Shown: piece after piece, positions 1-7,397 of the stretch
How positions within the stretch are numbered: the first letter of the stretch is position 1
Layout: every line of letters begins with the position of its first letter
Source: Enteropsectra breve
Taxonomy: Eukaryota; Microsporidia
Direction: 5' to 3'
DNA: 11,802 nt
Assembly: GCA_024243835.1 (NCBI GenBank)
Contig: JALPMN010000489.1
Span: 1-11,802 of the forward strand
The notes under the pieces: generated by a model
The model's database searches: none
The model's input: only the letters and a program-made list of their open reading frames with translations
What the model was told of the DNA's origin: nothing
Position numbers and translations under genes: made by a program

Positions 1-514
1 ATGTTATCATTTGCGAACCGTTTGATTGTAGCAGTATCGCACCTTGTTACCATTCTCAGCTTAATGAACTTGGATCTTCGCTCAATTGCACCAATTATCC
101 AATAGCTCTGGCTAACAAGCACCCTGCATTATCATACTTGCGGGTAAATAGATGAGTTTCATCCATCTCAACGTCGAATTTCCCCACCAATTTTGTCTCC
201 GTCGAGCAAACAGTACTCTTTAAGAAAATCATCAAGTTTTTTTTCATAAAACGAGATAAACTCCTTCTCTCAAATCCCAATGCTTCTGCTTTTTCACTCA
301 AGTTCGTATGTTAACAATAAGCATAAATAAGCTCAAATATCTGACTAACAGAAAACATCAAATTGTAAAAAATAGTATTGGTAAATATACAAAATGTACG
401 TCTACAATTTCTTTTATTACTACGCCACCTTCTATCTTCACAATGCCGCATTTTGCCTTTTTCTACATTTAAAATGCCATTACACCCCTCCTCTGGGCAC
501 GGCTGTCTCTCCAT
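1..514 (-). pseudogene. Merlin (ISXO2-like) transposase A, broken and partial
   Basis: This encoded a DDE transposase of the Merlin/ISXO2 family, which cuts and pastes its own element. The likely start is the ATG at 512-514. The N-terminus has a Cys/His-rich zinc-ribbon-like segment (CPEEGC, then HCEDRRW), followed by helices and the first catalytic block VEMDETHLFTRKYDNAG, with its Asp codon at 161-163. An in-frame TAA at 311-313 interrupts the frame after about 67 codons. A one-base frameshift near 105-112 moves the reading into the frame giving YWIIGAIERRSKF, the conserved W-x-x-G-x-x-E-R block after the first Asp. The second Asp and the Glu lie beyond position 1. The copy cannot make a functional protein. 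The family call rests on the motif pair and is fairly secure. Confidence 0.8.
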
Positions 515-653
515 GGTTATTAAATCAATTTCAGCTGCATATTCTAACGCTTTTTCTTGTGTATTTATTATTGACTAGAATTCGTTTCTTCGCATCAGCC
601 CTGAAAATTATACCATGAAATCTGCCTACCCCCACAAAGAGTGACAATTACCC
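1..653 (-). mobile_element. Merlin element A, 5' part, cut by window edge
   Basis: This is a minus-strand Merlin-type DNA transposon. Its 5' terminus appears to be at 653, where the minus strand begins GGGTAATTGTCACTCTTTGT, a GGG-start end like those of Merlin C and D nearby. The boundary is supported by homology. Sequence from 654 on matches the reverse complement of 2336-2573, and the match breaks exactly at the proposed end. The 3' inverted repeat and the target duplication lie outside the window, so the end call is inferred from one side only. Confidence 0.6.
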
Positions 654-1250
654 GATTTTATGCTAATTAAAATTTATTATGATTGTAGATCAATCTACAG
701 CATCAGATGGTGGAAAACCTTGTAAAGGTACTTAATTAAAAATAAAATAAAACTTTTCTTAATGTCAAAGCTAAAAACGTATTTATTCGTCGTTATTCTA
801 TAAGAAAGTCTATTTTATCATGAAATGCCAAAATTAGCTAAAACATACAATATTCACAAGATATAATTGAATTTTAAATTATAATTTTCGTTTGTACCTC
901 GCGCACTAAACTGCGGGAAATTTTTATTTAATTTTAATATATAATTAATTAAAAATTAATATTAGTGTTAGTTTGGTTAGTTAGTTTGTTAGAGAATTAG
1001 TTAATTTAAGTTAGTTAATTGATTAAAATTTAATTTAATATTAATTAAAACTTAATAAATTTTTCCCGCTGTTTTTGCGCGAGGTACTACCTAATTTTCT
1101 TTAAAATTAATTTTTTAATCATTTTGCTAATTTTTTATTTAAAACGGCAGTCTTTTTATAAAAATCTGAACCTGCGGCGCTCCTTATGCCTAATTTTTAT
1201 ATAATTTTTTGACCGTGTTATACAAAAACTTGTTATACGAGGATTACCTG
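654..1250 (-). mobile_element. Tigger-like short element, left inverted copy, truncated
   Basis: This is one of two inverted copies of a non-coding element. Its terminus faces the centre of the window: reading the minus strand from 1250 gives CAGGTAATCCTCGTATAAC, preceded by a TA (1251-1252), the usual pogo/Tigger target. The sequence matches the reverse complement of 2228-2573, apart from two additions. One is a 15-bp tandem duplication in the terminus (around 1223-1240). The other is an insertion of roughly 235 bp at about 890-1123 that includes a miniature element. The outer end is lost where Merlin A inserted. No coding potential is visible. Confidence 0.7.
897..1084. mobile_element. 188-bp miniature inverted-repeat element inside the left copy
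   Basis: The ends are inverted repeats of about 30 bp: CCTCGCGCACTAAACTGCGG on the left, and the reverse complement of the right end begins CCTCGCGCAAAAACAGCGGG. Both ends are flanked by TA (895-896 and 1085-1086), or by GTAC if the repeat is read two bases shorter. The homologous right-hand copy lacks this insert, which supports it as a genuine insertion. The core is almost pure A/T with GTTAGTTAGTTTGTTAG-type repeats at about 966-1020. It is too short to encode a transposase, so it is non-autonomous. Confidence 0.7.
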
Positions 1251-1378
1251 TATCTATAAAAAAATTTTTAACTGTCAAAACAATGAGTGTGTCAACTACT
1301 ATTATTTTAAATTTTAAAAATAATAATGTCATGCTATAATTTATAGCACTATAAAATATCGTTATTTTATAACCCCTA

Positions 1379-2227
1379 CCGGTTTTCCTTGAAAATAAGC
1401 CCACTGTCTTATTTTCAAAGACAATGTTTTTATTTTTCAACGATAAATTTTTAAATTTACCGTTCTAATGAGCAGAAAGTCGCACACGTTGAATGAAAAA
1501 CTAAATGCACTTATAAGATCAAAAGAAGAAGATATAAATATCTTTATAATAGCTAGAGAATTTTGAATCACTTCAAAAATGCAAGAGAAGGTAAAAGAGT
1601 GAAGAAAGTCTTCTTGCTGCTAATAACAAAAAGGATACAAGACACCTAGGATCTGGGCATAAGCCGTTATAGCCAGATTTTGAGATAAAATTGCGTGAGT
1701 GGTTATATACTGAAAGAAGTGTTCATAAACGTATTGTAACTTTTAACACTTTAGGAAGAAAAGCGCTTAAATTTGCTAGTGATCTTAGTTTGACTCATTT
1801 TAGAGCTACCAACTGTTGGCATGGCCTGCCTATTCATGAAAAGGAATGGCCTCGTATTAAGAAAAATAACATGTATTGGTCAAGGAGATTCTAGACCTAA
1901 TCATGGAATAAGCGAACAACAGTTCAAAACTATGTTGAGACATTGGCATATAAGCTTAATGGGATAAATAGTCTAAATAACATAATAAATATGGATGAAA
2001 CACCAGTATGCATCGAAATGATAGCTATTCGAACAATATCATTTAAAGGTGAGAAGAATACTGAAGCTCTTGGAACTGGCCATACTTGAACTAAGCTAAA
2101 AGTTGTGCTTGCTATTACGGTCTCAGGTAGATTTTTTAAAACTATGGTTATATTAAAAGGATTGGTTAGATGTTAAAATCATTGCAGGGGGATCACTTTA
2201 ATTAATGATATATTGAATTTTAATATA
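1379..2227 (+). mobile_element. pogo-family element 1, 3' end missing
   Basis: The left terminus reads CCGGTTTTCCTTGAAAATAA after a TA at 1377-1378. This matches the termini of the element at 3731-4923 (CCGGTTTTCTCGAAAATAAG), so both belong to one family. The terminus contains an imperfect hairpin, GAAAATAAG ... CTTATTTTC. A pogo-like transposase relic follows. The copy is interrupted at 2227 by the Tigger-like short element, and I could not place its right terminus. The 1253-1376 stretch just before it is AT-rich, holds short palindromes such as GCTATAATTTATAGC, and has no recognisable gene. Confidence 0.6.
1468..2222 (+). pseudogene. pogo/Tigger-like transposase 1, multiply broken
   Basis: This is a relic of a pogo/Tigger transposase (CENP-B-like DNA-binding region plus DDE domain). 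The start ATG at 1468 opens MSRKSHTLNEKLNALIRSKE, typical of the N-terminal psq-type helix-turn-helix. A TGA at 1564-1566 and a frame change near 1600 follow. The second helix-turn-helix (Tc5/CENPB type) is read at about 1603-1830 (FEIKLREWLYTERSV, KALKFASD), with a TAG at 1670-1672. A further slip near 1825 gives FMKRNGLVLRKITCIGQG, and a return slip near 1910 leads to NMDETPV, the first catalytic Asp block (codon 1994-1996). The KG motif before the next block appears near 2155. The rest of the catalytic domain is missing. Family assignment is good; function is lost. Confidence 0.8.
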
Positions 2228-2884
2228 CAGCCAACCCTCGTATAACACGGTCAAAAATTTATATAAAAATTAAGCATGAGAAGCGCCGTAGGTTCAAATT
2301 TTTATAAAAAGACTTGCCGTTTTAAGTAAAAGACTAGTAAAATTATAATTTAAAATTCAATTATATCTTGTGAATATTGTATATTTTAGCTAAATTTAGC
2401 ATTTCATGATAAAATAGACTTGTTTGTAGAACAACGAAGAATAGATACATTTTTAGCTTTGACATTAAGAAAAATTTTATTTTATTTTTTATTAAGTAAC
2501 TTTACAAGGTTTTCCACCATCGGATGCTGTGGATTGATCTACAATCTAAATAAATCTTAATTAGCATAAAATCGTATGCCAAGCCTATAAATTTAAGTAG
2601 CAGTAATGGCTTAAAAGCTACATTTTCATACAAATCCTGTGGGGCTGTGCATTCGAATTAATCGCAGCCGTAGACATTTTTTAAAACATAAATAGTTTAA
2701 AATAATTTCAACGACCTATAGGCATTTTTTGACAGTTATATACTGAAATTTTTAAGATTTAAGTGAAATATCAGAAAAATTGGTACCGACCTCCCCCCCC
2801 CCACTATTTTATTAAGGGCTCAAGTTCTCGTATGATACGGTAGTTTTCTGGAGCCAACCAACCGTGTTATACGAGGGTTACCCG
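2228..2884 (+). mobile_element. Tigger-like short element, right copy, both ends present
   Basis: This non-autonomous element of about 657 bp has inverted termini. The left end is CAGCCAACCCTCGTATAACA after TA at 2226-2227. The reverse complement of the right end is CGGGTAACCCTCGTATAACA. The right flank reads TT instead of TA, and the terminal CAG has become CGG, so that end has decayed. The first 347 bp are repeated in inverted orientation at 654-1250. I see no transposase remnant in 2575-2815. A run of ten C residues lies at 2793-2802. Confidence 0.65.
2819..2880. repeat. Subterminal imperfect palindrome of the Tigger-like element
   Basis: The right terminus contains a second, diverged copy of the terminal motif in opposite orientation. 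Positions 2823-2845 (AGTTCTCGTATGATACGGTA) mirror 2860-2880 (ACCGTGTTATACGAGGGTTA), around a GGAGCC/GGCTCC-like centre. Such doubled termini can be paired transposase-binding sites; that role is inferred. Confidence 0.55.
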
Positions 2885-2957
2885 TTTTTGATGTTCAAAA
2901 GAAACATTAAAATATCTAACCCAATAAATTCAATATTATTAAAAAGATTGTCTTTTC
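2885..2957. other. Short AT-rich spacer, nothing recognised
   Basis: This AT-rich stretch lies between the Tigger-like terminus and the end of Merlin transposase B. It should hold the 3' untranslated part of Merlin B, but I see no GGG-ended terminal repeat here. Confidence 0.4.
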
Positions 2958-3717
2958 TCAATTTATATTATATCTTAGTTTAAGCTCACTCAAATATAAT
3001 GGGAGATACCTGCATTTTTTGTAACCATTAGAATTTTTTCGACGTTCAAATTGGCTCCACAAACTTTCAATATCCTGTGTGTGCACGTCTGTCACTGGAT
3101 CTAAAAAATGAAGCTCGTGATTAACATAGCTGTGATTGTAGTTTGAACTGTTTTTAAAAAAGCTCAAATACGTTTTGTACTTGTCTGAGTGCACGTCCGA
3201 ACCATGGACAATGTATTTTTCAATTAGCGGACCTAGAGTTTTCTTTCTCCTATTTGGCACTACTTTCATAAAAATGACTTTTGTAATGACATCTTTTTCA
3301 CCGAAAACTCACTGCTCGGTATTAGTACGTCCACGGTCATTTTTCTTTTTACTAAAGTGAGATTCATCTACCTGCACAGTATGCCCAAGCGCTCCAATTT
3401 GCGGTTCTTTGTCAACAATTAATATATTAAGTTGTCTTTGAATATCGAGTACTATGGAACAAATTGTTGTAGTTCCGATTTACGTAAACTCAAAAATTGT
3501 ATTTTTATTAAGCCTTGCTGCAAAATAAGCAATCATTTTAATATACTATATCGGCTCAATATTCGAAAAAAAACATTAAAAAATGTAATGCATTTAAATT
3601 TATCGCATCTGCCACATCTAAATTCGATGTAATTAATAGTCCTCTTCCTTATTTTCATTTCGTCTTCGCAAGGTAAACAAAACGGACCTCAAGACCTTCT
3701 AGGATGAAGTAACTCAT
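2958..3717 (-). pseudogene. Merlin (ISXO2-like) transposase B, nearly full length, broken
   Basis: This is a minus-strand Merlin/ISXO2 DDE transposase relic of about 253 codons, close to full length. The likely start is the ATG at 3715-3717 (MSYFILEGLEV). A frame slip near 3690 leads into a zinc ribbon with Cys pairs CLPC (3668-3679) and CGRC (3605-3616). A second slip near 3565 enters the catalytic frame. In that frame are stops TAG 3546-3548, TAA 3480-3482 and TGA 3309-3311; the last replaces the Trp of the Q-W-V-F-G block. The catalytic triad itself survives: Asp in QVDESHFSKKKNDRGR (3366-3368), Asp in HSDKYKTY (3183-3185), and Glu in HTQDIESLW (3066-3068), followed by a C-terminal helix to the stop at 2958. 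I could not find its terminal inverted repeats. The 5' side abuts the pogo element starting at 3731. Confidence 0.85.
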
Positions 3718-3792
3718 GAGCTGCTCATTACCGGGTTTTCTCGAAAATAAGAGCACCGGTTTTATTTTTAGAGACTTAATTTTTAAATTTTT

Positions 3793-3925
3793 GAAAAGTT
3801 TTAAAAAAACATATACGCTTAAAGAACAACTTTTAGCAGTAATAAAATTAAGAGAATAAGATGGGAATTGTAATAATGCTATTATAAAACTGAAGGTGCT
3901 GAATAAATATTAAGATATTTTTAAC
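3793..3925 (+). pseudogene. pogo-like transposase 2, N-terminal remnant
   Basis: Conceptual translation gives SFKKTYTLKEQLLAVIKLRE, a TAA at about 3856, then DGNCNNAIIKLKVLNKY. This corresponds to the N-terminal helix-turn-helix of the pogo transposase at 1468 (SRKSHTLNEKLNALIRSKEE), and the spacing from the CCGG terminus is similar (about 60-90 bp). Nothing downstream can be assigned with confidence. The remnant is short, so the call depends on its position inside a matching terminal-repeat family. Confidence 0.5.
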
Positions 3926-4148
3926 CTTTTTGAATATAGAAAAGCAAGGGTATTCTTACAAGATTTTTCGCCTCTCTTATTGATGATTCAGTCAAAAATC
4001 ATTTATTATTAGAAGTGTGATGCATACATGTTATTCAGATACGCTTTTTTGCAACCGCTTGATATAATAAACGTTTCATTATTCAAAAATAAAATAATGC
4101 TAAATTGGTATTTTAAGCCTCTTTCTAAGCAACACATATAAAAACAAA

Positions 4149-4538
4149 GGGTCTTCTAGCGCAAAAGAAAAAAATTCCTTTTTTATTGCTGCGCTAGAAA
4201 AGCACCCAAAAGTTATTGTACAAAGCAAAATTACTTTATAGGTACAATAGAATATTTATAAGAGTAACTGTATCTTAATATGAATTTTCTACACTCGGCA
4301 TTATATATTGCAAGTTTTCTTTTTTTTATGCCTTTCAGGGTTCGTATTTTACAAATAATAAAAGATTTATTCAGAGCTAGTAAAATGCAAAGATAAGTGA
4401 AAATATCATTAAAATCTCAAAATTAACAATAAAATTTATCATTTTTACTCTTTTTGTTAGTTTCAGATAATTTTATTTTTTAGAAATTTTTACCAAGGGT
4501 CCCCTCTTTGCTTTGGCATCTCCTGCGCTAGAAGCCCC
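4149..4538. mobile_element. GGG-ended miniature element with fold-back left end
   Basis: The left end reads GGGTCTTCTAGCGCAAAAG; the reverse complement of the right end reads GGGGCTTCTAGCGCAGGAG. The first 59 bp (4149-4207) are an imperfect palindrome of the same motif, so TCTAGCGCA occurs three times. The flanking octamers AAAACAAA (4141-4148) and AAAATAAG (4539-4546) agree at six of eight positions, which could be a decayed 8-bp duplication. GGG ends and 8-bp duplications fit a Merlin-derived non-autonomous element. No ORF is visible. Confidence 0.5.
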
Positions 4539-4825
4539 AAAATAAGCCTTTGTGGAAGTGCATACTAAATAAAATATCAAAATGCATGTCAACGAAGTTT
4601 TTAATGGCAGACTTATCAATTTGGTAAATAATCTTGAGTATGAAAGCTGTTGAGCCGGAAACCTTTTTTCTTAATTTATTGTCAAAATTTTACCTATATT
4701 CTAATTTAAAGTGAAGAAGAAAGTTTTAATCCTGGCGAAAAATTATCAGATAACTGATCTAAAGTTTATTATACTATCATTATCTACTGCTTTATTTTCA
4801 ATTTTTTTCAGTGAAGCCTTACTCT

Positions 4826-4853
4826 CTGAAAATAAGACCGGTCTTATTTTCAG
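4826..4853. repeat. Perfect 28-bp palindrome near pogo element 2 right end
   Basis: Two 14-bp arms, CTGAAAATAAGACC and its exact complement, meet with no spacer. The arms carry the same GAAAATAAGAC motif as the terminal repeat. Confidence 0.9.
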
Positions 4854-4886
4854 ATTTTTTAAAACTTTGAAAAAAGATACTTTTTT

Positions 4887-4913
4887 CGAAAATAAGACTA
4901 AGTCTTATTTTCG
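4887..4913. repeat. 12-bp-stem hairpin at pogo element 2 right end
   Basis: CGAAAATAAGAC and its exact complement are separated by TAA, seven bases inside the terminal CCGG. It could fold as a terminal hairpin or serve as a pair of opposed transposase-binding sites. Confidence 0.85.
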
Positions 4914-4954
4914 AGAAAACCGGATGTTGTAATGCGGCCTTTATAATATTTTTA

Positions 4955-5959
4955 GGTAACACTAAGGCAGACGGGGTAAAAAATTGTCCCAGCCCTTATT
5001 TTAAAATGTTAAAATTGAAAGAGTTCGAGGAAGTAGATTTATTTGACAGAGGAACTTAAAATTTTCACATGGGAGTTTTAGTGAGATTTTTCTCGATTGT
5101 GAAACGTTTAGCTGCTTTACATAAATATGTAAAATTTTTAAATTAGCGTACTTTTCTTTAAAGGTTTTCCACAACCGTTCAATATTTTGGGTATGAATTG
5201 TAGCATCAACTGGATCCACAAACTGTTTTTTATGATTATTGTATCATGATTATATCCAAAATAGCTTAATTGTCCATAACCTTTCCAACATTCAGTTATC
5301 ACACGCGAAGATGCATCAATATTGGATCTTAGTTAGTTAGAATAAATAACAGAAGTCCTACGCAGAACAACCTGTAATGCAAAATTTTTTGTTTCTCGGC
5401 ATATTGCCCCATTATCCAGTATTTTTCTCTGGCTAAAATTCTTCCTCTGTTATCTTTCCTAGAGACTATATGAGTCTCATCTACTTCAATAATAGCACCA
5501 GACCCTCCTAGTTTATCAAAAGTATAATTATAATCATCCTCGTTTATTTTTTTATAAAATATATTCACTGTTGAATAAACTGCCTGTTCACTTACATTAA
5601 GCTCACTCGTGATGTACCTTACTTTTATTTCAAGACAATGCATATAAATAATTTGCATAATTATTGAAATTGAGAGTTTGGATTTCTCAAATATGGTGCC
5701 GATGAGTATTGATTTAGACTTAAGATGACGTCCAGCACCGCCTCTCCAACAAGTATTATTTTTATTCCCATCAATCCGTTTTTCAAATTGCATTGATCTT
5801 CCCACAAACAAGTTTTTGAAGCCAAGTTAATTAACCTGCATTCAAAGGTAAGCTCAAGCCACTTTGCTCATCTTGCATTCGTATATATAATTCTTTCAAT
5901 TTTAACATTATAAAATAGGGGCTGTGTAAATTTTTTACCCGGTCTGCCTTAGTGTTACC
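4955..5959 (-). mobile_element. Merlin element C, complete end to end
   Basis: This 1,005-bp element has 68-69-bp terminal inverted repeats (4955-5022 and 5891-5959), with about 85-90 percent matching by eye. Both start GGTAACACTAAGGCAGAC. The flanking octamers TATTTTTA (4947-4954) and CATTTTTA (5960-5967) differ at one base, consistent with the 8-bp target duplication typical of Merlin. The single minus-strand transposase gene fills the interior, and its last codons run into the terminal repeat. The element separates a minus-strand pogo fragment from pogo element 2. Confidence 0.85.
5001..5871 (-). pseudogene. Merlin (ISXO2-like) transposase C, full-length relic
   Basis: This is the best recognisable Merlin transposase of the minus strand. 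The likely start is the ATG at 5869-5871 (MSKVA), soon followed by TGA and a slip. The main open stretch (5811-5329) carries a degenerate zinc ribbon (CWRGGAGRHL), the GTIFEKSKLS block and the first catalytic site IEVDETHIVSRKDNRGRILA, with Asp at 5479-5481. A slip near 5370 and a TAA then precede VITECWKGYG. There the second catalytic position (5291-5293) is Glu (GAA) instead of the expected Asp. After another slip near 5225 come HTQNIERLWKTFKEKY, with the catalytic Glu at 5178-5180, and the stop at 5001. At least three frameshifts make it inactive. The Asp-to-Glu change may predate or follow inactivation. Confidence 0.85.
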
Positions 5960-5989
5960 CATTTTTATATAGTTCCTCTTCGCGGTCCA

Positions 5990-6120
5990 AACCATTGCAC
6001 TTTTAGTCCACCTGAAAATATTAATCTATGAATATCAAATATAATGTATAATACATTAAAATTCAATATATCATTAATTAAGGTGATCCCGCTGCAATGA
6101 TTCAAACATCTAACCAAAAT
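5990..6120 (-). pseudogene. pogo transposase fragment 3 (catalytic-domain middle)
   Basis: The minus strand from about 6120 to 6050 matches the plus strand at about 2158-2226 over some 66 bp at roughly 88 percent by eye. Both read TGGTTAGATG ... ATTGCAG ... GATATATTGAATTTTAA. The matching part at 2158-2226 lies after the first catalytic Asp of pogo transposase 1, so this is the same gene family. It continues past the point where copy 1 is interrupted: downstream reading gives WTKSAMVWTAKRNYI, which may belong to the same domain but is unconfirmed. Stops and slips are present. Merlin C lies immediately beyond. Confidence 0.6.
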
Positions 6121-6149
6121 GGATGATGCGTGGTGACTCATGATACCAC

Positions 6150-6370
6150 AATATTAATATTAAAAATCCTTTTGTTACCGATATTAAAATCTTCAATAAA
6201 AAGCATAAGTCCATTATAGATACAGGGGCCGATAGATCCTTTATCCCCATAACTCCGACCAAAAGACGAAATATTCTTCAATACAAATACAGCAGCAACC
6301 ACCGCTAACAATACTAAAATAAACATATAGGGACAAATAAAAAGCCATAATATAAATGGGCCAAATATTT
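6150..6370 (+). pseudogene. Retrotransposon aspartic protease fragment (DTGA), split by Merlin D
   Basis: The plus strand encodes KSIIDTGADRSFIPI, with the Asp codon at 6219-6221. This is the active-site block of a retropepsin, the polyprotein-cleaving protease of LTR retrotransposons. A slip near 6290 moves the reading into the frame giving AANNTKINI, resembling the flap region, with a TAG at 6328-6330. The frame then runs into Merlin D. Deleting Merlin D with one octamer joins codon 6370/7303 in frame (...GPNI then YKEYFNNRQITVNNFNKS, TGA), so the gene resumes at 7303 and continues into the 80-bp repeat. No reverse transcriptase could be recognised. A long hydrophobic minus-strand frame here is only the antisense shadow. 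Confidence 0.65.
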
Positions 6371-7294
6371 GAACCAATTCCACCATTCCGTGAGCAAACA
6401 GGCCCAGACAAAAAATAAATTTTTTTGCCCTTAAAATGGTCTTTTCGAATAAGGAAGAAGCCAAAGAAACGCTAAAGAGTAGAGTATGCCTTCGGTGCGG
6501 CTCAAAAATAAAAATGCACAATGCGAGGGATTTGATCTTAAGTTGAAACTGGAAGCAATGTCATCTGAGATTTAATATTTATAATAATACCATATTGGAA
6601 TATGCTCAATGCAGTAAGACTTTAATTTTGCAGGTACTATCGTTATGGTGCGAAGAAGTTAATCCTTTTCTTACTTCGAGGCTTTTGCAAATAAATAAGA
6701 AGCTAGTTGTATTGGCTTTATGAAAATTATACAAATGTAAGCTATTGGAAAGGTATTATAGAAAAATAGCTGTAATGGGAGGCGATGAAGTAATTGTAGA
6801 GGTAAATGAGTCAAAGTTCGGGAAGAGAAAATATCACAAAGGCCACAAAGTTGAAGGCGTTTGGATTTTTGGATTTGTTGAAAAAACATTCAAAGAAAAT
6901 TATATTTATTTCAGGTTAAAACTAGGAAAAAAGAAACTTTAATGCCTTTGATAATCACTTACATTGATAAAAATTCTATAATTAGGACTAATTGTTGGAA
7001 AGGCTATGCTGGATGTGGGCATACATTTTAAAAAACATCAGACAGTAAAGCATTTAAGGCACTACAAAGATCCAGAGACAGGCGAGCACACCAACACAAT
7101 AGAGGGAAATTGGTCTCCCCTAGAAAGTGCGGTTCTTGTGCGATATAGAACCAAAAAGCTGATCGACATTTATTTATTGAGAAAATGATAGAAAGAAATG
7201 AAGAGGGTGATACTTTGAAATATCAATTAAATTTTATGATTTAAGTTAGTTTTTGTATAGACCTGTTTTCTCACGAAATGGTGGCTTTTAGCCC
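6371..7294 (+). mobile_element. Merlin element D, complete, with perfect 8-bp duplication
   Basis: This 924-bp element is flanked by identical octamers AAATATTT (6363-6370 and 7295-7302). The terminal repeats read GAACCAATTCCACCATTCCG on the left; the reverse complement of the right end reads GGGCTAAAAGCCACCATTTC. They match well from CCACCATT inward through GTGAG and AAACAGG (about 23 bp with two mismatches). The outermost bases have diverged. The element encodes one transposase and was inserted into a retropepsin gene. The termini differ from those of Merlin A and C, so this is a separate subfamily. Confidence 0.85.
6436..7244 (+). pseudogene. Merlin (ISXO2-like) transposase D, catalytic Asp residues lost
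   Basis: This is a relic of about 270 codons starting at the ATG at 6436. A zinc ribbon is visible (CLRCGSK near codon 18, NWKQC near codon 38), interrupted by TGA at 6544-6546, with a second TGA at 6721-6723. The first catalytic block reads VEVNESKFGKRKYHKGH: the expected Asp is Asn (AAT, 6805-6807). GVWIFGFVEKT follows. After a one-base slip near 6910, the second block reads RTNCWKGY, again with Asn (6990-6992) where Merlin proteins have Asp. A second slip near 7010 leads to HTNTIEGNWSPLE, with Glu intact (7102-7104), and the protein ends at 7188, or at 7244 after a further slip. It is clearly dead. It sits exactly within its own terminal repeats. Confidence 0.88.
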
Positions 7295-7317
7295 AAATAT
7301 TTATAAAGAATACTTTA

Positions 7318-7397
7318 ATAACAGGCAAATAACTGTTAATAATTTTAATAAGAGCTGACATTGCTATTTATTCATAAATATACTCAAATTTTATTTG
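7318..7397. repeat. 80-bp direct repeat, left copy
   Basis: This is identical in all 80 positions to 7983-8062. It begins ATAACAGGCAAATAACTG and ends CAAATTTTATTTG. It continues the retroelement reading frame that was interrupted by Merlin D, so it appears to be host sequence duplicated around the 585-bp element. Confidence 0.95.

Larger units (their letters stand above)
3731..4923 (+). mobile_element. pogo-family element 2 with palindromic ends
   Basis: This is a 1,193-bp element. The left end is CCGGGTTTTCTCGAAAATAA after TA (3729-3730). The reverse complement of the right end is CCGGTTTTCTCGAAAATAAG, and the right flank is AT rather than TA. The same terminus occurs at 1379. Inside, a transposase N-terminus survives at 3793-3925. 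A GGG-ended miniature element occupies 4149-4538. The remaining stretches (3930-4148, 4540-4820) show only scattered open codons and stops. A 73-codon frame at 4711-4932 runs through the terminal repeats and is not credible as a gene. The element directly abuts Merlin B on one side and lies 31 bp from Merlin C on the other. Confidence 0.65.

Noticed and set aside
378..618. Overlapping plus-strand frames of 66 and 74 codons
   Set aside because: Both are antisense to the Merlin A zinc-ribbon region.
966..1020. TTAG-rich run as a true telomere array
   Set aside because: The units are irregular and the run lies inside a small inverted-repeat element.
1156..1440. 94-codon minus-strand frame
   Set aside because: It spans the Tigger-like terminus, spacer and pogo terminus; AT-rich composition and no family features.
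4711..4932. 73-codon plus-strand frame with a hydrophobic start
   Set aside because: More than a third of it is the palindromic terminal repeat of pogo element 2; likely chance.
6138..6521. 127-codon hydrophobic minus-strand frame resembling a membrane protein
   Set aside because: It is antisense to the DTGA retropepsin fragment and crosses the Merlin D border at 6371, so it cannot be one ancestral gene.
6671..6889. 72-codon minus-strand frame
   Set aside because: Antisense to the first catalytic block of Merlin D.
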